Shown here: positions 6,313-13,057 of the stretch, in pieces | How positions within the stretch are numbered: the first letter of the stretch is position 1 | Layout of the letters: every line of letters begins with the position of its first letter | Source of the DNA: Holosporales bacterium | Lineage (GTDB): Bacteria; Pseudomonadota; Alphaproteobacteria; RUG11792 | Direction of reading: 5' to 3' | DNA: 15,042 nucleotides | Assembly (NCBI GenBank): GCA_031267075.1 | Contig: JAIRZU010000028.1 | Coordinates: 1-15,042, forward strand | Translations under genes and position numbers: made by a program | The notes under the pieces: model-generated | What the model saw: the letters and a program-made list of their open reading frames with translations, nothing else | Database searches by the model: none | What the model was told of the DNA's origin: nothing

Positions 6313-9300
6313 TTAGGCATCTCCGGTTTGTGCTGTTTGCCCGGTGCTCGCTGCCTGCCTTGCCGCTCGTCTGACGTACTCCACACCATCTTCGAGCTGC
6401 TGATCTGCGTAGTTGCCGACTCCTTGTTCTACTAGCATAGCCTCCAGGACAGCCTTCACGCTTTCTCTGTCTCCATCGTTGCTGGCTTGTATGAGGTCGT
6501 CGTATGCCCCATTACCCATGGACATTATTGTTCCTAACACGGTCTCCCAATCGATTTCCTCTTGATCGGGCACTGGTGCTGGGGCATTAGTGCTGCCTGT
6601 ACCGCTTGCTGCTTGCTGGGCTCCGTCGACCGCGGGCTCTGGATTCGCTGTGGTGGTGCCACCTTGCAGCTGTCGTCCTTTCATCACGTTGTCTATTCCG
6701 CAGGCTACTCGCTGCACTTCCTCGGCGTTTGGCGTTTCGTTGCCCGTCTCCCTGCATATCCTATTGGCGTCTAGCATCAGCGCATGCAGCCTCACGAGAT
6801 TGTTCGTTTCGTAGCCGTGCTTGCTTACGGCGCTCCGTGCTGCTGCGTGGACCAGGCTGAGTAGTTTTGCTTCGTCTACTTTGTCCGATTTATCGGGGGG
6901 CTGGCGCGCGTCCGCGTCCAGCTGGTGGTTGAGTTCGATGATCTCGCGTGCAGCATGAATCTGTGCTTTGCGGGGGCCTGATGGGTTTACTCTGTCTACT
7001 ACTTCCTGGGCCTGTCCCATTGTCGAGTCGGGTGTGACTGGTCCCGAGGCATATCGGGGGTCGTGGAACAGGCTAATCAGCCCCTCCATTTCGTCGCTCC
7101 CCACGATGCTCTTGACTGGGTGAACGTCTTCCTTCTCACCCATGATCATGTCAAATGTCTTGGTTAATTTCACTGCCTCCACTCTCCTTGCACCCGCTTC
7201 AGACAGTGGCGTCTGCTTGACCGCCAGCAGCCAGAGCGCTTTTTCTCTCTCGTGTTCGTCCTTTATTCGCATGATCCGCTGGGCTGCTCCTACCTCCCGT
7301 ATAGCCGCTTCGGTGGCTGCACTGCGGCGGTCCAGCTGCTTGTTTTTCCTAACTTGTTCGCAGGCTTTCTCCATGGTTTGGAGCAATTCTATGACGCGAC
7401 TCAGGTGTATGCCTGGTGTTACGTTTTGCAGTATCGTCCTGCATATTTCGAACATCGCACTCCGCCGTATTATGCCTTTGTCGGCAGTGCGTGACATCGC
7501 ATGGTTCATGAACACGGCGGCTCTTCCGGTTTCCCGCGCAATGCTGGCGGGGTTTGGCATCGTGTCGCCTTCCGGTGTTTGCTCTCTGCGTACTCTTGTG
7601 GCTGACTCTAGGAGTCTCCTGGTTGCCCGCATTACAGTGGAGGGGGGATCCTGTCGCCCTATGGCCCTCAGGTATGCCCTTGTTGCTTCCTCTGGACCCA
7701 GGTTCATTACCGCGTCTTCGTTGACAAATCGCTCAAGGATCGTTATCTTCCTCCCGCCGCTGTCTCCTGGCTCTCCCGGGTTCTGCTGGTCCGGGGGTGG
7801 GATCGGTATTGCATAAGATCTCTGAAGCCCTGGAGGTGGGATCTGTGCTGCATAAGACCCCTGAAGCCCTGGGGGTGGAATCTGTACTGCATAGGGTCCC
7901 TGAAGCCATGGGGCGGGTCGTGGTTGTTGCTGGCTCTTTATGTCGACCTCTTTCGCTACTGTGATGAGGGAGTCGACTCTTGCCACGGGGATACGTGCAA
8001 GCGCGTGTATCTGGCTGGCACTCTCTAGACACTCGAGAGCACGGTAGGGATCATCACCTGCCTGCGAGCCGTATCCCACCCAGACTGCAGCGGCCTGTGC
8101 CGCTATTTGTTGCTGTGTCCAGTCGTTCGATATCTCCAGGCTTTGGCCGGAGCCTGGTACGGCTGAGAGGATAGTGATGATGGGGGCGAGTACCTCAGGG
8201 GGAGGATCATCTATTCCCACCCCCTGCAGTGCCACCCTGGCAAGAGGCTCCGGAAGCATTGTGGGTCTTGCGGTACGTATCTCCATGGCTTGCTCGAGCT
8301 GTTGGCAAAGGAGGTTGACTGCGTCGCTCACAGTCGCTGCGGCCGCTGGTTGTGGCTCCGGTGCGGCCTGCTGGATCTGTATTCGTCTGTTGTCGATGGT
8401 TTGCATTACTCGTTGAACTATTTCTGGTGGCGGGGTTTGGTCGCCGAGTTGCGCGCACACCTCCACCGCTCGGTCAAGAAGCAGTCTGTATTGACTGAGT
8501 CCGGTCTGCGGTTCCTGGTACTCCATGATCATTCCCCTGGCCGCTATGTTCACCTGTGATATTAACTTCCCTTGATCGTAGGGGGGACTCTGCTTCTGTT
8601 GTCGATGTACCCTGTCCATTCTGTTCAGTATGGTCCTTAGGTTTTCCTCATTCGTATTGCTGTTCTCTGTCAGCGTCCACCCTTGTGCCGCCTGAGATAC
8701 AACCATGCCAACGCTCATCCCTGCGCTCCGTGCGAGATCGAGTATCTCCGTGATCTCTTTGCTTATCTGTGCTATAGGGATGCTGCCGTCGGCAGCAGTT
8801 TGACCAGCTGCAGGTGAGGTTGGCTGTGGGGCGGCAGGAGGGGCCTCCAGTGCTCGTGCCAGGTATGGAAGCGCCCTGTTCTGCAGCTCCTGCGATGCAT
8901 CGGGTTCCTCGAGGTCGCCTAGAATTCGTCTCACCACCCATCTGTACGGGTCACCACTCCCTATCGCCTCTGGGCTGCGTAGAGTGGCTACAAGTTGGTT
9001 ATGCCTTTCCCTGGTGTACTCATCGAATTGCTCGAGCACCGCTCGTATGTGAGCTTCGATATGCAGTCTTAGTTCCTCTTGCAGCTGGCGGATGATTACG
9101 TCGTTCGTTCTGGCGCGCTCTTGCAGTCCGGGTTGCGCATCTCCGTACTCGGTGGGAAGTTGCGCTAGGTCCGGTTGTCGGGTACGCTCCCGTGCGAGTT
9201 CTAGTGGTCTGAGTCTAGTCACGCTCCTGATATATTCTAAGAGCCACACGGCTGGGATGTTGACGCCATCTTCGTACTGCGGATTCCTGAGTTGGTCGAT

Positions 9301-11868
9301 GTGCGTTGGGGAACATCTAAGGGCTTCCGCTACCTGGAGTAGGGCGTGCTCCTGTTCGGGTATGCGTTGTGCGGGATCAGCGAGAGGGGGTTGTTGTGCG
9401 GCTACTGCGGGCACGCGGCGTAGCTCCTCCTCAATGATTTGTCTTGCCTGGGCTATCAGCGTTTCCGACGGTCTGGCTTCTCCGCAGAGAGTGAGCCTTC
9501 TCGTGACGGTCCATTTGAGCGGGTCTCTGCTGGCCCTTGCTTCCTGGCTGTTCATCTCCTGTTGGACCTGCTCGCGGGCTGCCTGTACCATTCTTCTGAA
9601 TCTGGCGAGTCGCGCCACGGTTTGTGTGCGCAGGTCTTGCTCCAGTATTCCTAGCAACCGTACGATGGTGCGCTGGTTTGCCTCCTCATCCGCGTTTGCA
9701 TACCCCTGGGGGCTAACTCTGTTGCTTTCTTGTAGGCGCCCAACGGCTTGCTCGAGTACACTAACTTGCGTTTGGGCTCCAACTCTTTCTCCTACCTGCA
9801 TGGCGGTATGGTTGATTCCACCCTCATACACCGGTCGTGCGAGGCCCTCAACGACTTCTCGTTGGCATCCGAGGAGGCGTGCCACTGTCATGAATGTGTT
9901 GGTCTGCTGACGTACTTGGGCTGACATTTGTGGCTGGGCTCTGGATGGTGGAGGCGCTCTGTGGAGTTGTTGGCTGGATTGCTGCGGGCCGGTTTCTATC
10001 CCGAGTTGCTCTAGGATACCAGCCGCATCTTCTCTGCCAGCCTGCAGGTGCGCTCGGATTTCTGGTGGGTATTGGTCAGGCTGTATAGTGGGATCATTGA
10101 ATATCCGGGCTGCTATGTCGCGTACAGCTTGCACCGCATTCCGGTTTCCTTCGCCGAGTTGTATGGCCGCATTGGTAAGTTGGTTCATGAGGGTTCGCTG
10201 TAGTCGCAGCGCGCCTTCCGGTGACGCACTAGAGGGTACCTGATTAGCTAGTTGCGGAGGGGTGACCCGCTGTATTGCTTCATAGAGCTCCCTCGCCTCT
10301 CCTCTGTTCTGATTAATCTGCGTAAAGAGGTTTTGCGAGCAGCCCTTGGGAGGGTGCATGCCATGGTGGTGCATAATGCGGTCGAACTCTCTGGCGTCCG
10401 GTAGCCGTGTGAAGTTCCTCTCGCTGACCTGTGTGGCGATTACAGCGAGGCCGTCGATGCAGTCTCGCTGTATCGCCAGTACACGCTCCGCCATATCATC
10501 AGGGGGCGGCACTCTTTGTTTGAGACGGTCCACCAGTATTCTGGCATATCTGTTGTTGGCGACAACGTCGCTTCGGTCGGTTTGCTCACCAACCCACTCT
10601 GCTGCTGCCCTTATGGCCCTTTGGTTTGGAGGCCCACCCTGCGCACTCCGCAGTCTCTGCTCCGCCCACTCTAATGCAGCACGGCACTCTGGGGTGTCCA
10701 GGTATGTTGCCCCAGATGTGGGTTGTGTCCGGGACCGACTGCGTTCGTCTATTGCTTGTAGGAGCGCCCTCTCTACGGGACGTCGCTGGTTCGGTGCGGT
10801 TTTGCCGAGGGTGTTGGCTATGCTGTCCGCGTACTTCAGCAGGATGGGGGCGCATTGTTCGCTCGTAGCTGCCTCGATTTCAGCGATAGCCTGGTCAGCT
10901 ACATCGTGGGCTCGCTGTGCACATTGCCATTGCTCTCTCAGTTCTTCCACTCTTCGTAGGCCCGCGTTCGCTTCATTGCGGACTCTCTGGATCTGCTCTT
11001 GGTCTGCAGGGCTCCATCCGTCTGGTGGTATTTGGTCTCGCGGTATCTGGTCGCAGCCTTGTAGGGCCTCCATCAGCAGTGCTCGCATTTTCTCGAGCCG
11101 GCTGCCGGCGGCGCGTCCCTCCTCTATTCTCGCCTCCATTCTCCCGGCCATGTCGATTTTCTCTCGCAGGGCATTGAGTCCGGGGTCTGTTCTGATCTCC
11201 GCCTGGAGCCTCTCCGCCATTATTCTCGCGACTCTTCTGAGCCGTTCGGGATCTGCGCTCGCGGGGGTTGTTTGCACTTGAGGCATGCCTATGTCGGGCC
11301 CGGGGGTCTGCTCAAGGAGTAGTCTTATCTCGCGCTCCACCTTTTCGCACGCCTCCATTGGAGGGTTGTTATTGTGCTCCTGTGCGAGGGCTGCCTTGGC
11401 TTCTCGACGCATTGTTCGGGCTTGTTCTATAGCGGCTTCGTAGGCCCGTCTCCTCCTTTGTGCTTCTGCTCCGGCTCTCTCGCTCTCTCGTTCAGCCGCC
11501 GCCTTATCGGTTCTCTTATGGATTGCTTTGTCTCCTTCTGACTTTTTGATATAGTTCTCGATTTGGTCTCGCAGATCTGCGACAATGGCGCCGAGCTGTT
11601 CAAGATTATAATCTCTTATTCTTAGCTTCCAAAGTAGGCCTGGCGTCTCTCGTTCGATATCGTGGTTGAGAGAGTCTCCAGGGCCTTCTGGGTGGGTGTC
11701 CCCTAGCCCAGTAACGAGCTCTCTGTAGGCCGCACGCTGGCGCAGATCTTGGATTTCGGGGAAGGGCGGGTTGGGATTATCTGGAGGAGTATCACTGGCC
11801 GCTGCCCCGTTTGTATAGCATACCGCACCTATCGCTATTACAGTCAGTGCGACTTTCATTTTTATCAT
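6313..11868 (-). CDS. Giant exported repetitive helical protein, 1851 residues
   Basis: I do not recognise the family. Residues 1-25 (MIKMKVALTVIAIGAVCYTN, then GAAAS) are a Sec signal peptide with AxA-type cleavage near 23-25. Residues about 80-340 are highly charged, rich in E/R/A/Q, and probably coiled coil. The rest consists of divergent helical modules. Residues 655-815 and 842-1008 look like a duplication: YEGGIN at 681 matches YEDGVN at 865, and DPLKWTVTRRL at 782 matches DPYRWVVRRIL at 973. Residues 1101-1160 align without gaps to 1668-1727 with 22 of 60 identical. Three 13-residue proline-rich units lie at 1318-1356. There is no membrane helix beyond the signal and no cysteine-rich region. 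The gene is transcribed alone from a near-consensus promoter. Its G+C looks higher than in the atp genes. A secreted or surface structural role is inference only. Confidence 0.85.
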   Translation of the reverse strand: MIKMKVALTVIAIGAVCYTNGAAASDTPPDNPNPPFPEIQDLRQRAAYRELVTGLGDTHPEGPGDSLNHDIERETPGLLWKLRIRDYNLEQLGAIVADLRDQIENYIKKSEGDKAIHKRTDKAAAERESERAGAEAQRRRRAYEAAIEQARTMRREAKAALAQEHNNNPPMEACEKVEREIRLLLEQTPGPDIGMPQVQTTPASADPERLRRVARIMAERLQAEIRTDPGLNALREKIDMAGRMEARIEEGRAAGSRLEKMRALLMEALQGCDQIPRDQIPPDGWSPADQEQIQRVRNEANAGLRRVEELREQWQCAQRAHDVADQAIAEIEAATSEQCAPILLKYADSIANTLGKTAPNQRRPVERALLQAIDERSRSRTQPTSGATYLDTPECRAALEWAEQRLRSAQGGPPNQRAIRAAAEWVGEQTDRSDVVANNRYARILVDRLKQRVPPPDDMAERVLAIQRDCIDGLAVIATQVSERNFTRLPDAREFDRIMHHHGMHPPKGCSQNLFTQINQNRGEARELYEAIQRVTPPQLANQVPSSASPEGALRLQRTLMNQLTNAAIQLGEGNRNAVQAVRDIAARIFNDPTIQPDQYPPEIRAHLQAGREDAAGILEQLGIETGPQQSSQQLHRAPPPSRAQPQMSAQVRQQTNTFMTVARLLGCQREVVEGLARPVYEGGINHTAMQVGERVGAQTQVSVLEQAVGRLQESNRVSPQGYANADEEANQRTIVRLLGILEQDLRTQTVARLARFRRMVQAAREQVQQEMNSQEARASRDPLKWTVTRRLTLCGEARPSETLIAQARQIIEEELRRVPAVAAQQPPLADPAQRIPEQEHALLQVAEALRCSPTHIDQLRNPQYEDGVNIPAVWLLEYIRSVTRLRPLELARERTRQPDLAQLPTEYGDAQPGLQERARTNDVIIRQLQEELRLHIEAHIRAVLEQFDEYTRERHNQLVATLRSPEAIGSGDPYRWVVRRILGDLEEPDASQELQNRALPYLARALEAPPAAPQPTSPAAGQTAADGSIPIAQISKEITEILDLARSAGMSVGMVVSQAAQGWTLTENSNTNEENLRTILNRMDRVHRQQKQSPPYDQGKLISQVNIAARGMIMEYQEPQTGLSQYRLLLDRAVEVCAQLGDQTPPPEIVQRVMQTIDNRRIQIQQAAPEPQPAAAATVSDAVNLLCQQLEQAMEIRTARPTMLPEPLARVALQGVGIDDPPPEVLAPIITILSAVPGSGQSLEISNDWTQQQIAAQAAAVWVGYGSQAGDDPYRALECLESASQIHALARIPVARVDSLITVAKEVDIKSQQQPRPAPWLQGPYAVQIPPPGLQGSYAAQIPPPGLQRSYAIPIPPPDQQNPGEPGDSGGRKITILERFVNEDAVMNLGPEEATRAYLRAIGRQDPPSTVMRATRRLLESATRVRREQTPEGDTMPNPASIARETGRAAVFMNHAMSRTADKGIIRRSAMFEICRTILQNVTPGIHLSRVIELLQTMEKACEQVRKNKQLDRRSAATEAAIREVGAAQRIMRIKDEHEREKALWLLAVKQTPLSEAGARRVEAVKLTKTFDMIMGEKEDVHPVKSIVGSDEMEGLISLFHDPRYASGPVTPDSTMGQAQEVVDRVNPSGPRKAQIHAAREIIELNHQLDADARQPPDKSDKVDEAKLLSLVHAAARSAVSKHGYETNNLVRLHALMLDANRICRETGNETPNAEEVQRVACGIDNVMKGRQLQGGTTTANPEPAVDGAQQAASGTGSTNAPAPVPDQEEIDWETVLGTIMSMGNGAYDDLIQASNDGDRESVKAVLEAMLVEQGVGNYADQQLEDGVEYVRRAARQAASTGQTAQTGDA
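7801..7917 (-). repeat. Three tandem 39-base units (PPPGLQGSYAAQI)
   Basis: Inside the giant gene, residues 1318-1330, 1331-1343 and 1344-1356 are three copies of a 13-residue unit (consensus PPPGLQGSYAAQI), and a fourth begins PPPDQQ. Units are exactly 39 bases, so copy number can change without breaking the frame. It forms a proline-rich hinge between helical halves. Confidence 0.85.
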
Positions 11869-11901
11869 AATTTTTCTTATGCGGTATTTCCTGCTATGGA
11901 T

Positions 11902-11930
11902 AGTATATTAAAATTCTGGCCAAAAGTCAA
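11902..11930 (-). promoter_or_regulatory. Promoter of the giant exported protein gene
   Basis: Reading leftward, TTGACT (complement of 11925-11930) and TATACT (complement of 11902-11907) are exactly 17 bases apart, an almost ideal sigma-70 promoter. The transcript would start near 11894 with a leader of about 25 bases. The ribosome binding site is weak: AGGA lies about 20 bases before the ATG at 11868. Confidence 0.8.
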
Positions 11931-11977
11931 GAGGAGGAATTGTATGGGTTGCTAGCTTACACCAGAGTTGTTGCATA

Positions 11978-12112
11978 GAGACATCTAACTAACGTAGTTG
12001 ATAGCCCAATCAGTCCACTTAGGCATAGTCGTCTCTGGCCTGAGTTTGCGTGATTTCTGGGACTGTTTGAGCGATGAAGTTTCCTGTATCAACTACGTTA
12101 GTTAGATGTCTC
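11978..12112. repeat. Perfect 26-base inverted repeat around an 83-base centre
   Basis: Arms 11978-12003 and 12087-12112 are exact reverse complements (starting GAGACATCTAACTAACGTAG on the left arm), with partial similarity continuing outward (TTGCAT / ATGCAA). The centre is 83 bases. No transposase is encoded. It could be a miniature inverted-repeat element, a duplicated gene end, or a long RNA stem. Confidence 0.75.
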
Positions 12113-12263
12113 GTTGCATAAGCCTCGCGATATGCATATTTGTGGATTTGCCCCACAACTGCTCTTCATCTCTGAAAATTTTCCCTAATATAAAGGCCGT
12201 ACGGAGAGAGTGGTTCGTACTTGAACAAGCTTCATCAACTAGCCTGGTAAATGTCTCAGACAT
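12102..12263 (-). CDS. Doubtful 53-residue ORF, perhaps a C-terminal fragment
   Basis: The frame begins MSETFTRLVDEACSS and ends LMQRDI and stop, with a central FILGKIFRDEEQLWGKS. Residue use is protein-like (amphipathic, with spaced hydrophobics). No ribosome binding site precedes the ATG, and an in-frame stop lies three codons upstream. The stop codon lies within the right arm of the inverted repeat. No recognised family. A decayed gene end is as likely as a small gene. Confidence 0.35.
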   Translation of the reverse strand: MSETFTRLVDEACSSTNHSLRTAFILGKIFRDEEQLWGKSTNMHIARLMQRDI

Positions 12264-12278
12264 ACAGGATCACTTTGT

Positions 12279-12356
12279 ATGGAAGACTTAAGAGAATGGA
12301 AATTGGCCCTGAACCAGTTCTACATCCTCTTTGACGAGTTTACACAGCCATTATGA
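12279..12356 (+). pseudogene. C-terminal gene remnant, copy 2 (LREWKLALNQF...)
   Basis: Encodes MEDLREWKLALNQFYILFDE, FTQPL and a TGA stop, 25 residues in all. It is the inverted counterpart of 2225-2293; both end at the same stop position, and the frame shows silent differences. The ATG here may be accidental because similarity starts only at codon 4. Function unknown. Confidence 0.45.
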
Positions 12357-12450
12357 CGGACTCTCTTACCCACATCACAACAACTCCTTCTAACTTACAC
12401 GCCCCACGAGTAGCCCCCGTTATAGAAGGCATATTAGATCTGTAGGAACG

Positions 12451-12681
12451 TCAATAACTCCTTGTGAGAGAGCGCCCTCTTGTCATCTCAGTACTGTTGT
12501 TACGCCTGTTCAGTTTCTTCACTCTACGTAGCGCCTCCATGCGCTTGCGAGCCTTCTTCTCTGATGGCTTTTCGTAGTGACAATGAATCTTCATGTCCTT
12601 GTAAACGCCTTCCCTCTGCATCTTCCGCTTAAGAGCTCTAAGAGCATGATCTACATTGTTGTCGTTAATGCTTACTTCCAT
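12451..12681 (-). CDS. rpsU: Ribosomal protein bS21
   Basis: Small-subunit protein near the anti-Shine-Dalgarno region of 16S rRNA, involved in initiation. The 76-residue product has the family hallmarks: NNVDHALRALKRKMQREG (8-25), then HYEKPSEKKARKR (35-47) and a very basic tail. Length is normal for alphaproteobacteria. ATG at 12681 follows AAAGGA about ten bases upstream. It stands alone with its own promoter, between degraded mobile-element and gene-end debris. No clear terminator follows. Confidence 0.97.
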   Translation of the reverse strand: MEVSINDNNVDHALRALKRKMQREGVYKDMKIHCHYEKPSEKKARKRMEALRRVKKLNRRNNSTEMTRGRSLTRSY

Positions 12682-12729
12682 TCCGGAGCATCCTTTGCTA
12701 GCAGCACATCACTTCGATCCACAACACCC

Positions 12730-12759
12730 ATTCTACCAAATGCACAGTAGGACAGTCAA
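12730..12759 (-). promoter_or_regulatory. Promoter of rpsU
   Basis: Reading leftward, TTGACT (complement of 12754-12759) and TAGAAT (complement of 12730-12735) are 18 bases apart. The leader would be about 40 bases. Confidence 0.65.
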
Positions 12760-12783
12760 GCGTTCCAAGTGTGTTGTACAAGT

Positions 12784-12870
12784 TCATCCTCTATGAGACA
12801 ACTCAGCTACCTCCAGAACTTTACTAACATACTCCATAGGAGTGAGTCCTTTAAACCCATAAGGCCGTAC
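12784..12870 (-). pseudogene. Transposase C-terminal scar 2 (RPYGFKGLTPMEYVSKV)
   Basis: Read leftward it encodes VRPYGFKGLTPMEYVSKVLE, VAELSHRG and a stop. This is the expected end of an IS3/IS481-type integrase-core transposase, with the RP-x-G-x-x-G-x-TP-x-E pattern. Upstream codons no longer resemble a transposase, and a stop occurs within about 20 codons. It shares 23 bases (one mismatch) with 5651-5673. Confidence 0.5.
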
Positions 12871-12970
12871 AGAAATACAGGATTCAGCAACGGCGTAGCC
12901 TTTAGAGACCTCACATGGTTATGCTATACGGGTGTGTTTTGGGACGCAAATTGTTTTTACGCCCATGTGC

Positions 12971-13057
12971 AAAATAATCTCTTCCGTTAACTATTTTTTA
13001 ACCCTTCTCATGCTAACCTACTTATAGAATCTTATATCCTCTAAGGGGAGGAAACAC
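12971..13057 (+). promoter_or_regulatory. Promoter/leader cassette, copy 2
   Basis: Matches copy 1 (38-122, reversed) with only a few differences; the match continues into the first 12 codons. It holds GTTAA-N7-TTAAC (12986-13002), TATAGA as a candidate -10 (13023-13028), and the strong ribosome binding site AAGGGGAGG (13043-13051) six bases before the ATG. The -35 region is not consensus-like, hinting at an activator or at regulation through the palindrome. Confidence 0.7.

Larger units (their letters stand above)
11869..12450. other. Spacer with gene remnants between the giant gene and rpsU
   Basis: It holds the promoter at 11902-11930, a 26-base inverted repeat (11978-12112), a 53-residue leftward frame (12102-12263) and a C-terminal remnant (12279-12356). 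Leftward between the repeat arms there is one more open reading (LTNVVDTGNFIAQTVPEI..., ending at a TAA near 12020). Its style is protein-like, but no start is attached. Positions 12357-12450 hold nothing I can name. Confidence 0.5.

Noticed and set aside
7801..7917. Possible CRISPR array
   Set aside because: The 39-base units are contiguous, have no spacers and keep the reading frame of the giant protein.
10346..11281. Long + strand open frame (311 codons) opposite the giant gene, with others at 9092-9910 and 7142-7816
   Set aside because: They are antisense to a gene with a signal peptide, strong promoter and internal protein repeats. Their products are Ser/Arg/Cys-rich, as expected from reading E/R/A/Q-rich DNA backwards.
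12004..12045. Tiny leftward frame MPKWTDWAINYVS, like the start of some small conserved proteins
   Set aside because: Only 13 codons before a stop inside the inverted repeat; similarity is too short to support.
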